In this document: positions 14,994 to 16,852 of the stretch, piece after piece
Layout of the letters: each line of letters opens with the position of its first letter
Position numbering within the stretch: position 1 is the stretch's first letter
Source: Chloroflexota bacterium
GTDB lineage: Bacteria > Cyanobacteriota > Vampirovibrionia > Obscuribacterales > Obscuribacteraceae
DNA length: 16,852 nt
Reading direction: 5' to 3'
Assembly (NCBI GenBank): GCA_005240105.1
Contig: SBAT01000116.1
Location: forward strand, 1-16,852
Program-made: the position numbers and the translations under genes
The notes under the pieces: generated by a model
The model's input: the letters and a program-made list of their open reading frames with translations, nothing else
Told to the model about the DNA's origin: nothing
Database searches by the model: none

Positions 14994-15932
14994 CTAAAAA
15001 TTGGTCAAGACTGCATAGGGAAGGAGAAGTTGATCTTGTTTCTGCGGGTTTGTATTAGCCGGATCAAACTGCATATAAGGGAATCCGAAATCAGATGTCT
15101 TACTGCTGTATTGCGGCTCACGTCTCATACCCTGACCAAACTCATAAGATTGGCGGGCATTAAGCGGTGCCAATGGGTTATCACGCGTTGAGCTCAAACC
15201 ATAGTCTTGCAATGCCGTTCCAGTTGGAATGGTGCAGCAATCGCCGGCGCTGAAGCGTCTGCCGCCTCCCAGGTCAATTGAACTGGAACGCAAGCCGTCG
15301 CCTGTTGGCACGCCATAAGGCACACCCCAGCCGGCCCATGGACCAAGTCTTGTCACTTGATCCTGGCTACCATCGCCGCCGCCACCCAATACTGAGTTGC
15401 GTCCGCGATATCCCCATTGGTGAGTTTCCTGTCCACCACGTCTTACTGTTGGAATTGATGTGTAGTATCCACCGGTACCGGGGATGCCACCACCAGGATT
15501 GATATTTTCAATTTGTGCCGGGTTGAACGAACCGTATGGTGCCGTCATCGGACCAGGATCTACACCAGGAGTAGAAGGTGGTGCTGGAATAAACGGTGTC
15601 AGCATTGGTCCAAGGACACCTGGCGGTGTGACTATTGAAGGCGTCACCGGCAAGGGAACACCCGATGTTGCAACTCCAGCTGTATTAGCTGGAATATTGG
15701 TTACCCATGGTTTGAGTTCAGGCGATCCACCCATACCAGGCGTCACCGGAGCCGGTGTCGGTCCATCACCAACAGCAGGTGGTTGTCCTTCTGGAGGGCA
15801 AACAAACGGTGGTGAAGACAGGGCCCCGGAAATAAGCGGGTCACGCAATGTTGAGGCCGACTGGGCGTGTGCTTGCTGAGTTGCAGCAAGTACAGCTAGT
15901 GGGAGCATCAATCTAATTATTGTCTTGAACAT
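14994..15932 (-). CDS. Exported Pro/Gly-rich protein of unknown family in the T4SS cluster
   Basis: I do not recognise this 312-residue protein. A short signal peptide (IIRLMLPLAVLAAT) is cleaved at AHA|QS after residue 23. Residues 40-150 are Pro/Gly/Thr-rich and probably extended (for example VTPSIVTPPGVLGPMLTPF). The C-terminal half is richer in Tyr, Arg and Gly, with a DCC cysteine pair in SAGDCCTIPTG and a YEFGQGMRRE motif near residue 265. The adjacent upstream gene has a similar YDFGQ motif. The ATG has AGGAGG six bases upstream, a strong SD. It begins 21 bases after the upstream stop and is followed by the structured element copy B. Composition suggests a surface or periplasm-spanning part; this is inferred only from export and context. 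Confidence 0.78.
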   Translation of the reverse strand: MFKTIIRLMLPLAVLAATQQAHAQSASTLRDPLISGALSSPPFVCPPEGQPPAVGDGPTPAPVTPGMGGSPELKPWVTNIPANTAGVATSGVPLPVTPSIVTPPGVLGPMLTPFIPAPPSTPGVDPGPMTAPYGSFNPAQIENINPGGGIPGTGGYYTSIPTVRRGGQETHQWGYRGRNSVLGGGGDGSQDQVTRLGPWAGWGVPYGVPTGDGLRSSSIDLGGGRRFSAGDCCTIPTGTALQDYGLSSTRDNPLAPLNARQSYEFGQGMRREPQYSSKTSDFGFPYMQFDPANTNPQKQDQLLLPYAVLTNF

Positions 15933-15953
15933 ATCTGGCCTCCTGGGAGCCGA

Positions 15954-16852
15954 TTAGCGCTTTACCAATGTTGAAAGCGGACGAAGTGGGGGGTTACGTC
16001 TATTCCATCTCTGGCGATTGCCATAGAGATTTTGTGTTGCGGTGGCATTAGGTAGATTTGCATCCCTATTGCTTGTTGCATACATAGAAACTGATTGCGG
16101 GTTGGCTGTTGCTCTAATGCCTGACTCTGATTGGGTCGGCTTAACTACAGCAACTTCCTTTAAATACTGGCCAAAGTCATAGAGTTGAGTACCGGTACCA
16201 CGATCAAGTCCAAGGTCTCTCGTCTTCTGTGACGGCCAACGTTGGATTGGTGGATTACCAACAAGACCGCCTTGCGGCTGGATGTTGGTTACCTCTACTG
16301 GCGGCATCCCGCCACCAGCTTTCGGGTAAATAGGTCCTGGATCCGGACCCTTCAATAAAGGAGCAGATGGTGGCATGTCCGTTGATCGGGCATAGTCCTT
16401 ACTTTGACTGCCATCAAGCAATGGAAACTGCATATGCGTTGGCGGCAAAAATGGTGCACCCCAGTCACCTGGATTGGTACCCACGGGCATTGGTCCATCG
16501 CCCCAAGCGGGCATCTGGCTCATTGGTGGTTCCTGATAAGGTTCCGTGACCATGGTTCCAGGAATGTACGGGTTGCGTAAAGTTTCAGTAGCGCCTGCAT
16601 CAGATTTGGCAACTGGATAGCCGCCGTTGCCGGTCATTGGATAACCAGCAAAGCCTCTAACCGGACCTTGCCCGTAATCCGTATAAGGATCACCTGGTGT
16701 ATAGGGCTCGCGCACCATACTGCCGGGACGGCCAAAAACGTGATCGTCATCGCCGGCAAAAGCAGGCATCTCCATGCGTTCAAGGCCGATGCGCTGCCGA
16801 ACTATCCGCAAAGCTATCGATGTAAAGACTTGCCAACCCTGGAGGATACCGG
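15954..16852 (-). CDS. Pro/Gly/Tyr-rich protein of unknown family (5' end beyond the window)
   Basis: I do not recognise this protein. The frame stays open from the stop at 15954 to the right window edge. A TTG at 16811 could be a start, but no SD precedes it, and the residues before it (GWQVFTSIALRIVRQR) read like a natural continuation. I therefore treat the gene as partial. The visible part is low-complexity with many PY and PG pairs. It has an internal repeat in which MVREPY and MVTEPY recur about 55 residues apart, each after a PGS or PGT. A C-terminal segment, LYDFGQYLKEV, resembles the FGQ motif of the next exported protein. The tail is basic. No signal peptide is visible in the window. 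It is the first gene seen of the co-directional cluster. Confidence 0.7.
   Translation of the reverse strand, partial: GILQGWQVFTSIALRIVRQRIGLERMEMPAFAGDDDHVFGRPGSMVREPYTPGDPYTDYGQGPVRGFAGYPMTGNGGYPVAKSDAGATETLRNPYIPGTMVTEPYQEPPMSQMPAWGDGPMPVGTNPGDWGAPFLPPTHMQFPLLDGSQSKDYARSTDMPPSAPLLKGPDPGPIYPKAGGGMPPVEVTNIQPQGGLVGNPPIQRWPSQKTRDLGLDRGTGTQLYDFGQYLKEVAVVKPTQSESGIRATANPQSVSMYATSNRDANLPNATATQNLYGNRQRWNRRNPPLRPLSTLVKR

Noticed and set aside
15484..15879. 131-codon plus-strand frame, glycine-rich, opposite the exported 312-residue protein
   Set aside because: Its composition is the expected antisense image of Pro-rich codons; the minus-strand frame has a signal peptide and a strong SD.

Overview
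This window looks like a bacterial genomic segment carrying a divergent conjugation-type type IV secretion system (T4SS) locus beside an ordinary chromosomal-type gene. Base composition is close to balanced. Several genes have strong Shine-Dalgarno (SD) sequences; one matches the canonical anti-SD over nine bases. Several products carry Sec-type signal peptides with an A-x-A|Q or S-A|Q cleavage site. The taxon cannot be fixed from sequence alone. The mix of a divergent VirB4/VirD4 set, a DUF2225-like gene, a replication-relaxation gene and a TumE-type toxin pair would fit a Cyanobacteria/Vampirovibrionia (Melainabacteria)-type host, but this is a low-confidence inference.

Layout. Positions 1-484 (+) hold the C-terminal end of an OppF/DppF-type peptide ABC transporter ATPase, cut by the window edge. 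Everything else is on the minus strand. In transcription order, from right to left, it starts with a partial Pro/Gly/Tyr-rich protein open at the right edge (15954-16852). Next come three signal-peptide-bearing proteins of unknown family (14994-15932, 14186-14872, 13565-14182) and a small exported glycine-rich protein that could be a pilin (13067-13498). They are followed by a large VirB6/TrbL-like membrane protein with a long extra C-terminal region (9844-12969), a DUF2225-like zinc/TPR protein (9053-9730), a VirB3-like two-helix protein (8701-9042), the VirB4 ATPase (5876-8689), a VirB8-like bitopic protein (5227-5859) and the VirD4/TraG-type coupling ATPase (2207-5227). After a gap of about 150 bp come a TumE-like toxin and its HVO_A0114-type antitoxin (1706-2053 and 1329-1709, overlapping by ATGA), then a replication-relaxation family protein (470-1279). 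The last gene converges on the ABC transporter gene and overlaps its 3' end by 15 bp.

How the genes work together. VirB4 and VirD4 would power assembly and substrate recruitment. The VirB3-, VirB6- and VirB8-like proteins would form the inner-membrane channel. The exported proteins at the front of the cluster may be the pilus or outer parts, and they resemble no VirB5/B7/B9/B10 that I recognise. No relaxase, VirB11, lytic transglycosylase or integrase is visible, so the window shows only part of a mobile element or a specialised secretion locus. The toxin-antitoxin pair and the replication-relaxation gene are typical mobile-element cargo.

The most unusual non-coding signals are two copies of a structured 34-bp element, each about ten bases after a stop codon of this cluster (9794-9827 and 14950-14983). 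A third is an interleaved double inverted repeat at 13007-13055, just upstream of the VirB6-like gene. No gap longer than 300 bases lacks a gene, and no tRNA, rRNA, insertion sequence or CRISPR array was seen.
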